The notes under the pieces were generated by a model. The model was not told where the DNA came from. It saw nothing but the letters and a program-made list of their open reading frames with translations, and searched no databases. A stretch of DNA of 64,000 nucleotides from JACPFV01 sp038043245 (GTDB lineage: Bacteria > Pseudomonadota > Gammaproteobacteria > Nevskiales > Nevskiaceae): positions 186,001 through 250,000 of the forward strand of contig JBBTCH010000003.1 of assembly GCA_038043245.1 (NCBI GenBank), written 5' to 3'. The translations under genes were made by a program, and so were the position numbers. Shown piece after piece: positions 42,498 to 51,833 of the stretch (position 1 is the stretch's first letter; every line of letters starts with the position of its first letter).

Positions 42498-42589
42498 CTT
42501 GCTGTCATTCCCGCGAAGGCGGGAATCCAGCGGCTACAATTAACGCCAACTTTTAAGCACTGGATGCCCGCCTGCGCGGGCATGACAAG
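42498..42589. repeat. Compound palindromic repeat, GTCATTCCCGCG type
   Basis: Left hairpin CATTCCCGCGAAGGCGGGAA and right hairpin ATGCCCGCCTGCGCGGGCAT are enclosed by complementary CTTG (42498-42501) and CAAG (42586-42589) and by GTCAT/ATGAC. It fills the whole gap between rlmI and lgt, so any lgt promoter must lie in or before it. Confidence 0.8.
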
Positions 42590-42594
42590 AAAAT

Positions 42595-43377
42595 ATGATT
42601 GTCCTGCCCGCCATCGATCCCGTCGCCGTCAAGCTCGGTCCGCTGGCGATCCACTGGTACGGCCTGATGTACCTGCTGGGTTTCTACGGCTTCTGGTGGC
42701 TGGGCGTGCGGCGCGGACGTCTGGCCCACATCAACTGGCCCGAGGAACGTGTCAACGATTTTCTGTTCGCCGGCGTGCTCGGCGTGATCCTCGGCGGCCG
42801 CATCGGCTACACCTTGTTCTACAACTTCAGCGGATTTATCAGCGATCCGCTGGTGCTCTTGCGTATCTGGGAAGGCGGCATGTCCTTTCATGGCGGCTGC
42901 GCCGGCGTGATCATCGCCATCTTCTGGTTCGGCTGGCGGCGGGGTTTGAACGGTGTGGACGTCGGCGACTTCGCCACGCCGATGATCCCGTTCGGCCTGT
43001 TCACCGGCCGCATCGGCAATTTCATCAACAGCGAGTTGTGGGGCGCGCCGAGCAATCTGCCGTGGGCGATGGTGTTCCCCAACGGCGGGCCGCTGCCGCG
43101 CCATCCGTCCATGCTTTACGAAGCCGCGCTGGAAGGCCTGCTGCTGCTCGCCATCCTGCTGTGGTTTGGGCGCAAGCCGCGTCCGCGCGGTGCGGTTTCC
43201 GGATTGTTCCTGTCGGGCTACGCAGTGTTCCGCATCGCCGTCGAGTTCGTGCGCTTGCCTGATGATCACATCGGCTATCTCTACGGCAGCGGCTGGATCA
43301 CCATGGGCATGATGCTGTCATTGCCGATGCTCATCGGCGGCCTCGGGTTGATCGTCTGGAGTTACACCCGAAAATGA
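42595..43377 (+). CDS. lgt: Prolipoprotein diacylglyceryl transferase
   Basis: Adds diacylglycerol to the lipobox cysteine of prolipoproteins in the inner membrane. At 260 residues with seven predicted membrane segments it carries the family motif GRIGNFINSELWG (near residue 140), HGG in SFHGGCAG and the C-terminal RHPSMLYEA and RIAVEFVRLPDDHIG. Lipoproteins in this window (the protease, the PqiC-like protein and possibly the Tat phosphoesterase) would be its substrates. It overlaps thyA by 4 bp (ATGA). Confidence 0.97.
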   Translation: MIVLPAIDPVAVKLGPLAIHWYGLMYLLGFYGFWWLGVRRGRLAHINWPEERVNDFLFAGVLGVILGGRIGYTLFYNFSGFISDPLVLLRIWEGGMSFHGGCAGVIIAIFWFGWRRGLNGVDVGDFATPMIPFGLFTGRIGNFINSELWGAPSNLPWAMVFPNGGPLPRHPSMLYEAALEGLLLLAILLWFGRKPRPRGAVSGLFLSGYAVFRIAVEFVRLPDDHIGYLYGSGWITMGMMLSLPMLIGGLGLIVWSYTRK

Positions 43378-44168
43378 AGGCCTATCTCGATCTGATGCGT
43401 CACGTGCTGGACCACGGCGCTATCAAGACTGACCGCACCGGTACTGGCACGCGTTCGGTGTTTGGCCACCAGATGCGCTTTGATCTGGCACAGGGATTTC
43501 CGCTGCTGACGACCAAGAAAGTCCATCTCAAATCCATCGTCGTCGAGCTGCTGTGGTTCCTGCGTGGCGAAACCAATACGCGCTGGCTCAAGGAACACGG
43601 CGTCAGCATCTGGGATGAATGGGCCAAGCCCGACGGCGAGCTCGGTCCGGTCTACGGCAAGCAGTGGCGTTCATGGCCGGCCCCGAACGGCCGCCAGATT
43701 GACCAGATCAGCCAGATCCTCGAACAGATTCGCAAGACACCGGATTCGCGTCGCATCATCGTCTCAGCCTGGAACGTCGGCGAACTCGATCAGATGGCGC
43801 TGATGCCTTGCCATGCGCTGTTTCAGTTTTACGTGGCCGACGGAAAACTCTCTTGCCAGCTGTACCAGCGCAGCGCCGATATTTTTCTCGGTGTGCCGTT
43901 CAACATCGCCAGCTATGCGCTGCTGACGATGATGGTGGCGCAGGTCACGGGCCTGAAGCCGGGTGATTTCGTCTGGACCGGTGGTGACTGCCATCTCTAC
44001 AGCAACCACCTTGAGCAAACGCAGCTGCAACTGTCGCGCGACACGCGTGCCTTGCCACAGATGAAACTCAACCCTGAGGTGAAGGACCTGTTCGCTTTCA
44101 GGCCGGAAGATTTCACGCTGACGGGCTACGACCCGCATCCACACATCAAGGCGCCGGTGGCCGTCTAG
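43374..44168 (+). CDS. thyA: Thymidylate synthase
   Basis: Converts dUMP to dTMP with methylene-tetrahydrofolate. The 264-residue length equals E. coli ThyA. The catalytic cysteine is in LMPCHALFQFYV (Cys146 equivalent), followed by LYQRSADIFLGVPFNIASYA and DCHLYSNHLEQ. It overlaps lgt at its start and lies 3 bp before folA, an lgt-thyA-folA arrangement that joins dTMP synthesis with regeneration of tetrahydrofolate. Confidence 0.98.
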   Translation: MKAYLDLMRHVLDHGAIKTDRTGTGTRSVFGHQMRFDLAQGFPLLTTKKVHLKSIVVELLWFLRGETNTRWLKEHGVSIWDEWAKPDGELGPVYGKQWRSWPAPNGRQIDQISQILEQIRKTPDSRRIIVSAWNVGELDQMALMPCHALFQFYVADGKLSCQLYQRSADIFLGVPFNIASYALLTMMVAQVTGLKPGDFVWTGGDCHLYSNHLEQTQLQLSRDTRALPQMKLNPEVKDLFAFRPEDFTLTGYDPHPHIKAPVAV

Positions 44169-44171
44169 CGC

Positions 44172-44666
44172 ATGACGCGCGTCGAGATCGTCGTCGCAAT
44201 GGATGAGAACAATCTCATCGGCCGCGACGGCCAACTGCCCTGGCGCTTGTCCGACGACCTCAAGCGATTCAAGACACTGACGCTGGGCAAGACTGTGCTG
44301 ATGGGGCGCAAGACCTGGGATTCGCTGAACCCCAAGATGCGTCCGCTGCCGCAGCGCGACAACTGGGTGTTGACGCGTGATCGCGCATTCGCAGCACCTG
44401 GTGGTCGGGTCTTCCATGCGCTGGATGAAGTCTTTGCGGCATCGCCCCCCGACCCACTGATGGTGGTCGGCGGCGCGGATCTGTACCGGCAGGTGATGCC
44501 GCAGGCTTCACGCATCCATCTCACTCGTGTGCACGCGCGCGTCGCGGGTGACACGCATTTCCCGGCACTGGATTCGGCTCAATGGCGCGAGACGGCGCGT
44601 GAAGATCACACAGCGGATGAACGTCACGAATATGCGTTCAGTTTCATCACGCTCGATCGGGTTTAA
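44172..44666 (+). CDS. folA: Dihydrofolate reductase
   Basis: Reduces dihydrofolate with NADPH, regenerating the cofactor oxidised by ThyA. The 164-residue protein has the family start IVVAMDENNLIGRDGQLPWRL with the catalytic Asp in the DDLKRFKTLT segment, VLMGRKTWDSL, LTRDRAF and VVGGADLYRQVMP. It is coupled to thyA with a 3-bp gap. Confidence 0.97.
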   Translation: MTRVEIVVAMDENNLIGRDGQLPWRLSDDLKRFKTLTLGKTVLMGRKTWDSLNPKMRPLPQRDNWVLTRDRAFAAPGGRVFHALDEVFAASPPDPLMVVGGADLYRQVMPQASRIHLTRVHARVAGDTHFPALDSAQWRETAREDHTADERHEYAFSFITLDRV

Positions 44667-44699
44667 TATCATCCACATCATTCCAACGAGGAGAACAGC

Positions 44700-44966
44700 G
44701 TGGCCGACCCCAAAGCAGATTTCACCAAGGCGCAGGAAGACGTCAAAAGCCTGACCAAGCGTCCGAGCAACGACGACTTCCTGTTTCTCTATGCGCACTT
44801 CAAGCAGGGCAACGGCGGCGATGTCGCCGGTTCGCGTCCCGGCATGCTCGACATGGTCGGCCGCGCCAAGTACGACGCCTGGGCCAAGCTCAAGGGAATG
44901 AGCAAGGACGATGCGATGAAGAAATACGCCGATAAGGTCGCGGCGCTACTGAAAACACACAGGTAA
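44700..44966 (+). CDS. Acyl-CoA-binding protein
   Basis: An 88-residue four-helix ACBP that would bind long-chain acyl-CoA in the cytoplasm. It is nearly all domain: DFTKAQEDVKSLTKRPSNDD, FLYAHFKQGNGGDV, then RPGMLDMVGRAKYDAWAKL with the conserved K/Y acyl-CoA contacts. GTG start at 44700 with GAGGAG six bases before it. A strong terminator follows. ACBPs are universal in eukaryotes but patchy in bacteria; the window also holds two acyl-CoA dehydrogenases. Confidence 0.94.
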   Translation: MADPKADFTKAQEDVKSLTKRPSNDDFLFLYAHFKQGNGGDVAGSRPGMLDMVGRAKYDAWAKLKGMSKDDAMKKYADKVAALLKTHR

Positions 44967-44971
44967 GCCGC

Positions 44972-45025
44972 ACCCGCTTGCATGCAAAAACGGCCCGAAA
45001 GGGCCGTTTTTGCTTGCAAGCGGGT
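44972..45025. terminator. Strong bidirectional terminator
   Basis: AAAAACGGCCC and GGGCCGTTTTT flank a GAAA loop, giving a perfect 11-bp stem whose A and T tracts serve as U-tracts on both strands. Outer arms ACCCGCTTGCA and TGCAAGCGGGT extend it. It separates the convergent acyl-CoA-binding protein and ettA genes. Confidence 0.93.
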
Positions 45026-45032
45026 ACTGGCG

Positions 45033-46697
<1,665 letters not shown>

Positions 46698-46729
46698 TGT
46701 TCGGTATTCGGGCTCGAATCGGGGCCGCG

Positions 46730-46753
46730 ATTATAGGGGCGCGCCCCTATAAT
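46730..46753. promoter_or_regulatory. 24-bp perfect palindrome with back-to-back -10 hexamers
   Basis: ATTATAGGGGCG followed by its exact reverse complement. Each end contains TATAAT, one facing ettA (46735-46730 on minus) and one facing the DUF4124 gene (46748-46753 on plus). The plus-strand hexamer lies 6 bp before the DUF4124 ATG, implying a nearly leaderless transcript. No good -35 boxes are seen. A symmetric protein-binding site that overlaps both promoters is a reasonable inference. Confidence 0.55.
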
Positions 46754-46759
46754 CTGCCG

Positions 46760-47254
46760 ATGCGCTGGCCATTTTTATTGCTTCTGGTGCTGAGCTCCGC
46801 CCAGGCCGAGGTCTATCGCTGCGAACGCGGCGGCCAAGTGATTTACACCGACCAGCCTTGCTCGGAAAACGCCACGCCCAAGGATTTGCCCAAGCTGCAT
46901 GTGATTCCGCCCAATGAGGTTGAGCAGCGTCTGGCCGGCGAGTACGACCAAAAACGGACCAAGGAAAAGAAAGCGCGCGATAAGGCCAATCAGGAATGGC
47001 TCAAGAAACATCAGGCCAAAAAATCCGACGCGGAACGCCTGAAGAAAGCCAGAACGCAGGGCAAGGTTGTTGCGGGCATGACCGCTGATCAGGTGCGTGA
47101 CCTCTATGGCGAGCCCGACGATATCAAGATCACGGCGCGTGAGGATGACGCCACTGAGCGCTGGACGTTCCATCTGAACGGAAATATCCAGACCGTGGAT
47201 TTGACGGATGGCCGTGTCACGCGCCACAGCGAAAAGAAATCAAAAAATAAATGA
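46760..47254 (+). CDS. DUF4124-domain exported protein
   Basis: A 164-residue protein with a signal peptide (MRWPFLLLLVLSSAQA) and then the DUF4124 signature VYRCERGGQVIYTDQPC at residues 18-34. A Lys-rich, probably coiled-coil region follows (about 55-110), then a C-terminal block resembling a small SmpA/BamE-like turn (VVAGMTADQVRDLYGEPDDI). The domain function is unknown. It opens the operon leading to the Mla genes: its stop overlaps the start of the PP2C gene (ATGA). The start at 46760 was chosen by the signal peptide. Confidence 0.85.
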   Translation: MRWPFLLLLVLSSAQAEVYRCERGGQVIYTDQPCSENATPKDLPKLHVIPPNEVEQRLAGEYDQKRTKEKKARDKANQEWLKKHQAKKSDAERLKKARTQGKVVAGMTADQVRDLYGEPDDIKITAREDDATERWTFHLNGNIQTVDLTDGRVTRHSEKKSKNK

Positions 47255-48975
47255 AGCCCTTGCGCCCGCAGGTCGCCTGGCCCCTGGTGGAGCGGCGCAA
47301 ACCGGATTACCTGAGCCTGTTCGCGGCGCTGGTGGACGAATTCGCGCATGCCGAAGTCACCGAGGCGGCCATCCGTTCCGGCTTGCGGCGTATCGCCGAG
47401 GCGATGAATGCCGAATCCGCCTCCCTGTTTCTGCTCGAAGGCAAAGTGGATGCGCCGAACGCGCGTCTGGTGTGCAAGGCCTGCATCGGGCCTTCGGACA
47501 TCACCGGCCTGTCGCTGCCGCTGAACAGCGGCATCGTCGGCCGCGCGGTGCAGACGCAGAGCACCCAGAGAGTCGCTGACACGCGCACGGACCCCGACTT
47601 TGTGCCGCCTTCGGCGGCGATGAATTACGAGGTGCGCTCGATCCTGTGCGCGCCGATGTCGGTGCGTGACGAGCCGATCGGCGCCATCGAAGTCGTCAAC
47701 CCTCGCGACCGCGACCGCTTGTTTACCGAAAAAGATCGTGAGGCCCTGACCACGTTGTCATCCGCGACCGCGCTGGCCATTTTCAGCGATCGTCTCGGCC
47801 GTGACCGTGTACAGCAGGCACGGTTGCAGCACGAGCTGGAGCTGGCCGCGGGCGTGCAAAGGCATCTGCTGCCCGCGCGGCAGGACAGCGACGCGCGGGT
47901 GCAAGGGCTCAATCTGCCTGCGCGCGTGGTCTCCGGTGATTTTTACGACATTCTGCTGCTGGATCCGGATCGCACCGCGTTCGCGTTGGCCGATGTCTCC
48001 GGCAAGGGCATGAACGCGGCGTTGGTGATGGTCAAGGCTGCAACGCTGTTTCGCAGCCTGGGCAAGCAGATCCGCCAGCCAGGCAAGTTGCTCGCGCGCA
48101 TCGGCGCCGAGATGCTGGAGACCATGAGCGCAGGCATGTTCGTGACGATGGTGGTGGGGATTTACGACCGCCGTCGGCACGAAGTGCGCTTCGCCAACGC
48201 CGGTCACGAACCGCCGTTGTTGAGGACGCGCCAGGGCGTTTTTCACGCCTACGCTGCCAGCGATCCGCCGCTGGGCATCGTTGCGCCGGCGCAGCGCGGT
48301 TATCCGGAAACCGTGCTCAAGCTCCAGGGGGGCGGTTTTTACGTGTTCTCGGACGGCTGTACCGAGAGTTTCGGCGCCAACGGCCGCATGCGCGGAGCGC
48401 AAGGGCTGCGCAAACTGATCTCCGCCAACGTCAGCCGGCCGGCGCAGGAAAGGATCGAGGCGATTGCGGCGGCGCTGGCGCCGGACATCCGCGCGCTGCG
48501 TGACGACATCACCCTGCTGGTCGTCGATGACGGCAGCGCCACCGCCGGCAGGAAAACTCGAGAAACCGGTGTGCTGGCAAAGCAATCGTTCGCGGCGCAG
48601 CCCGCGCGACTGCAAGCGATTCGGCGTGTGACCAAGTCGGCCGCGCTGCAAGTCGGCGCTTCGGATGAATGGGCGGACGAGCTGGTGCTGGCGGTGGACG
48701 AGGCCTGCCAGAACATCATCCGCCACGGCTACAAGGGCCGCCGCAACGGGCGCATCGAATTGAGCATCCACCGCATGCAAAAAGCATTGAGGGTGGAGCT
48801 GTTGGACTTTGCCCCCCCGGTCAAGCAGGATGAATGCAAGGGGCGCAAGCTGAATGAGTTGCGGCCGGGCGGGTTGGGAACGCACTTCATGCGCACGCTC
48901 ACCGATCGCGTGCAGTACCTGCGGCCCAGGGGGAAAGTCGGTAATCGACTGGTGATGACCAAGAAAATAAAATGA
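47251..48975 (+). CDS. GAF - PP2C phosphatase (SpoIIE/RsbU) - HATPase fusion
   Basis: A 574-residue cytoplasmic protein joining both activities of a partner-switch. Residues 20-175 are a GAF sensor domain. Residues 195-427 are a PP2C-type Ser/Thr phosphatase with metal aspartates in SGDFYD (Asp230), ADVSGKG (Asp248), FSDGCTES (Asp368) and RDDITLLVV (Asp418/419). Residues 445-574 are an RsbW-like HATPase kinase domain with N-box DEACQNII (Glu484, Asn488), a G1-like LLDFAPP and G2 GGLGTHFM. It overlaps the following STAS gene by 4 bp (ATGA), the natural substrate of such enzymes. No sigma factor is nearby, so the output may be the Mla transporter. The signal sensed is unknown. Confidence 0.9.
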   Translation: MKPLRPQVAWPLVERRKPDYLSLFAALVDEFAHAEVTEAAIRSGLRRIAEAMNAESASLFLLEGKVDAPNARLVCKACIGPSDITGLSLPLNSGIVGRAVQTQSTQRVADTRTDPDFVPPSAAMNYEVRSILCAPMSVRDEPIGAIEVVNPRDRDRLFTEKDREALTTLSSATALAIFSDRLGRDRVQQARLQHELELAAGVQRHLLPARQDSDARVQGLNLPARVVSGDFYDILLLDPDRTAFALADVSGKGMNAALVMVKAATLFRSLGKQIRQPGKLLARIGAEMLETMSAGMFVTMVVGIYDRRRHEVRFANAGHEPPLLRTRQGVFHAYAASDPPLGIVAPAQRGYPETVLKLQGGGFYVFSDGCTESFGANGRMRGAQGLRKLISANVSRPAQERIEAIAAALAPDIRALRDDITLLVVDDGSATAGRKTRETGVLAKQSFAAQPARLQAIRRVTKSAALQVGASDEWADELVLAVDEACQNIIRHGYKGRRNGRIELSIHRMQKALRVELLDFAPPVKQDECKGRKLNELRPGGLGTHFMRTLTDRVQYLRPRGKVGNRLVMTKKIK

Positions 48976-49274
48976 GTTTCCAGATCACTCAGGACGCAGA
49001 CCGCTCAACCGTGTTCCTCACCGGCGAGATCGATCTGGAGCGCTCGCCCGCTGCACGCAAAACCCTGCTGGAGGCGGTCAAGCGCGGCAAGCCGGTGAGC
49101 GTGGATCTGTCCGGTGTCAGTTACATGGATTCTTCGGGTATCGCCAGCCTGATCGAGGCGTATCAGAAGGCGCAGGCTGCCAAGCTGGAGTTCACGCTCG
49201 AACGCGTCGGCGCCAGCGTTGCCAAGGTGCTGAGTCTGGCTCGGCTCGACAAAGTGTTCACGATCCGCAGCTGA
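48972..49274 (+). CDS. STAS-domain protein (anti-anti-sigma / MlaB-like)
   Basis: A 100-residue single STAS domain. The phosphorylation-site motif DSSG is intact (DLSGVSYMDSSGIASL, Ser54/Ser55), as in SpoIIAA and RsbV; E. coli MlaB has no such paired serines as I recall. It lies between the phosphatase-kinase gene and mlaE, overlapping the first by 4 bp and the second by 1 bp. It could therefore both be the phospho-switch substrate of the upstream protein and the MlaB subunit that binds the MlaF ATPase (inference). A regulator of an unlinked anti-sigma factor is the alternative. Confidence 0.88.
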   Translation: MSFQITQDADRSTVFLTGEIDLERSPAARKTLLEAVKRGKPVSVDLSGVSYMDSSGIASLIEAYQKAQAAKLEFTLERVGASVAKVLSLARLDKVFTIRS

Positions 49275-50065
49275 TGCTGGCCGCCGCCGAAGGGGTTGGG
49301 CGCCGTGTGATCGCCGGCTTCACCGAAGTCGGTCTCGCTGCCGCCTTGTTCATCGAAAGTCTGATGTGGCTGGCCACGGGCGCTGCGCGCCGGCAGCCGG
49401 TGCGGTTCGCCGCGGTGCTGGAGCAATCGATCGAAATCGGTATCCGCGCGGTGCCCATTGTGTTCGTGCTGTCGTTCTCGATCGGCACCATGGTGGCGAT
49501 CCAGGGCATCCACTCGTTGCGCATCTTCGGCGCCGAGTCGCAGGTGACTTTCGGCGTCGCGCTGTCGGTGACGCGCGAGTTCGCGCCATTGATCACCGGC
49601 ATTCTGGTCGCGGGGCGCTCGGGGTCGGCACTGGCGGCCCGTCTGGGCACGATGAAGATCAACGAGGAGATCAGCGCACTGACGGTGATGGGCATCAACC
49701 CGGTGCGTTATCTGGTGGCGCCGGCCCTGGTGGCGATGTTACTGATGCTGCCGGCGCTGACCTGGTTCGCGGATGTCGTCGCCCTGCTCGGCGCTGGCCT
49801 GTATATCGCCGCCGACCTGGACCTGTCATTCGTTGCGTATCTCGATCAATTGCGCGCGGTGTGCACGGTGGACGACATCCTGCACGGTGTCGGCAAGAGC
49901 GCACTGTTCGCCGTGCTGATCACGCTGGTTGGCGTCATCAACGGCGTCCAGGTCAGCGGCGGCGCCGAAGGCCTCGGACGACTGACCACACGCTCGGTGG
50001 TGCATGCGATCTCGGCCATCGTCATCGCCGACATGATCTTCGCGTATCTGGCGACGCGCGGATGA
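49274..50065 (+). CDS. mlaE: MlaE-type lipid ABC transporter permease
   Basis: The inner-membrane permease of the Mla/MCE lipid transporter. The 263-residue protein has an amphipathic N-terminal helix and five or so membrane segments; family motifs are FVLSFSIGTMVAIQG, the REFAPLITGILVAGRSGSALAARLGTMKINEEISAL coupling region and MGINPVRYLVAP. Its ATG overlaps the STAS stop and its end overlaps mlaF (ATGA). Confidence 0.94.
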   Translation: MLAAAEGVGRRVIAGFTEVGLAAALFIESLMWLATGAARRQPVRFAAVLEQSIEIGIRAVPIVFVLSFSIGTMVAIQGIHSLRIFGAESQVTFGVALSVTREFAPLITGILVAGRSGSALAARLGTMKINEEISALTVMGINPVRYLVAPALVAMLLMLPALTWFADVVALLGAGLYIAADLDLSFVAYLDQLRAVCTVDDILHGVGKSALFAVLITLVGVINGVQVSGGAEGLGRLTTRSVVHAISAIVIADMIFAYLATRG

Positions 50066-50868
50066 GTGGTGTGCCCGCCATCGAAGTCGAGAATCTGTCG
50101 GTCAGCTATGACGGGCATTCGGTGCTGCGCAACATCAACCTGCGCGTCGAGCCGGGCGAGATCATGGTGATCATGGGTGGTTCGGGGTCCGGCAAAAGCA
50201 CCTTGCTGCGTCACTTGCTGGGGCTCGAAACGCCGCAGTCCGGCACGGTACGCCTGCTCGGTCAGGACATCCGCCGCATGACCGCGCCGCAGTGGCAGGA
50301 CCTGCGCAAGAAGATGGGCGTGGCATTCCAGTCCGGCGCGCTGTTCGGTTCGATGAATGTCGGCGAGAACGTGATGCTGCCGCTGCGCGAGCACACCAAG
50401 CTCGATGACGCCACCATGCGCATCATGATGCGGCTCAAGCTCGATTTCGTGAATCTGTCGGGGTGCGATCACCTGATGCCTTCGCAACTCTCCGGCGGCA
50501 TGATCAAGCGCGCCTCGCTGGCGCGCGCGCTGATCATGGACCCCAAGCTGCTGTTTCTTGACGAACCCAGCTCGGGCTTGGACCCCGTAGTCGCGGCGGC
50601 GCTCGACGAGCTGATCCTGAAACTGAAAGAGGCGACGGGCCTGAGCCTGGTGGTCGTCACACACATGCTCGAAAGCGCGTTCAAGATCGCGGACCGCATC
50701 ACCGTGCTGGATCGGGGTGAGATTCTGGTCAGCGGCACGATCGAAACGGTGCGCAACAGCCCGAACGAGCGGGTGCAGGCGCTGCTCAATCGCCGCGTTG
50801 AACACCTGGAGCTGAATCCCGAAGAATATCTGCGCCGGCTCACAGGTACACAAGGGGCCCGCGTATGA
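50062..50868 (+). CDS. mlaF: MlaF-type ABC transporter ATP-binding protein
   Basis: The ATPase of the Mla transporter (268 residues). Walker A GGSGSGKST is at residues 39-47, the signature is QLSGGMIKRASLARAL, and Walker B is LLFLDEPSSGLDP followed by a switch His in VVTHMLES. The GGM form in the signature is typical of MlaF/Ttg2A. The start at 50062 gives the ATGA overlap with mlaE; longer in-frame readings have no family match. Confidence 0.95.
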   Translation: MSGVPAIEVENLSVSYDGHSVLRNINLRVEPGEIMVIMGGSGSGKSTLLRHLLGLETPQSGTVRLLGQDIRRMTAPQWQDLRKKMGVAFQSGALFGSMNVGENVMLPLREHTKLDDATMRIMMRLKLDFVNLSGCDHLMPSQLSGGMIKRASLARALIMDPKLLFLDEPSSGLDPVVAAALDELILKLKEATGLSLVVVTHMLESAFKIADRITVLDRGEILVSGTIETVRNSPNERVQALLNRRVEHLELNPEEYLRRLTGTQGARV

Positions 50869-51833
50869 CCAGCACCAAAATCAATCTGACGCTGGTTGGT
50901 GTTTTCGTGTTGGCGGGCATCGTCAGCCTGGTGTTCGCGCTGGCGGTGCTGTCCGGCCGCACTGGCGATGTGGACACTTATTTCACCAGCTACAGCAACG
51001 TCACCGGCCTGAAATTCGGTTCGCAGGTTTTGTTCGAAGGCTATCCGGTCGGCCAGGTCGAGCGCGTCGAGCCGGTCGAGGACAACGGGCGCATGCGTTT
51101 TCGCGTGCAGCTGTCGGTCACCGCGGGTTGGAAAATCCCCGACGACAGCGTGGCGGTGTCCACGGCCAGCGGCGTGCTGGCACCGCAGACCATCGCCATC
51201 CGTGCGGGTTCAAGCGCGAAGCCTTTCGAGCCGGGCGCGAGCATTCCGTCTGGCGATGCGGCGGGTTTGATGAGCAGCATCTCGAGCGTGACCGGCAAGG
51301 TCACCGAAATCGCCGACCGTTCGCTGGTGCCGCTGATGGACAACATGAACCGGCAGGTGCTATTGCTTGGTGAAATCCTGGAAAAAGACCTGCGACCAAT
51401 GATGCGCAGCACCAATGCGGTGATGGCGCAGACCTCGCAGCGGTTGCCGAGGATTCTGGACAATGCCACCACCGCGACCGCTAATTTGTCAGGCGCCAGC
51501 CAGCGTGTGGACCAGTTGATCTCGGACGAGCGCATCAAATCCATCGACCGTCTGCTGATGAATGCCGATGGAACGCTGACCGACCTGCGTGCCAGCAGCG
51601 CGGAGCTGCGCAAGCTGACCCAGAAATCGGGGCCGGATCTGGTCGTTGCGCTGCGCGAACTGCGTCTGACCATGGAAGCGCTGTCGCGCAACGCCGAATC
51701 TACCTCGCAGAATCTGGAAGCGACTTCGCGCAATCTGCAGGAATTCAGTCGCCAGATTCGTGAGAACCCCGCGCGCCTGCTGCGCGGGCAGTCGCCCGAA
51801 GAAGCGGCCAAGGCCGTCGGAGGCGCACGATGA
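50865..51833 (+). CDS. mlaD: MCE-domain lipid transport protein (MlaD-type)
   Basis: A 322-residue periplasmic substrate-binding subunit. One N-terminal membrane helix (LVGVFVLAGIVSLVFALAVL, about 9-28) precedes the MCE domain (about 38-115: YSNVTGLKFGSQVLFEGYPVGQVERV). A long helical tail (about 150-310) resembles other long MCE proteins such as those in TTG2C or PqiB-like systems rather than the short E. coli MlaD (183). It overlaps mlaF and the next gene by 4 bp each. Confidence 0.92.
   Translation: MTSTKINLTLVGVFVLAGIVSLVFALAVLSGRTGDVDTYFTSYSNVTGLKFGSQVLFEGYPVGQVERVEPVEDNGRMRFRVQLSVTAGWKIPDDSVAVSTASGVLAPQTIAIRAGSSAKPFEPGASIPSGDAAGLMSSISSVTGKVTEIADRSLVPLMDNMNRQVLLLGEILEKDLRPMMRSTNAVMAQTSQRLPRILDNATTATANLSGASQRVDQLISDERIKSIDRLLMNADGTLTDLRASSAELRKLTQKSGPDLVVALRELRLTMEALSRNAESTSQNLEATSRNLQEFSRQIRENPARLLRGQSPEEAAKAVGGAR

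Noticed and set aside
49366..50061. Extension of the mlaF frame upstream through mlaE
   Set aside because: The sequence is low-complexity Arg/Gly shadow; the ATGA overlap at 50062 gives the normal MlaF length.
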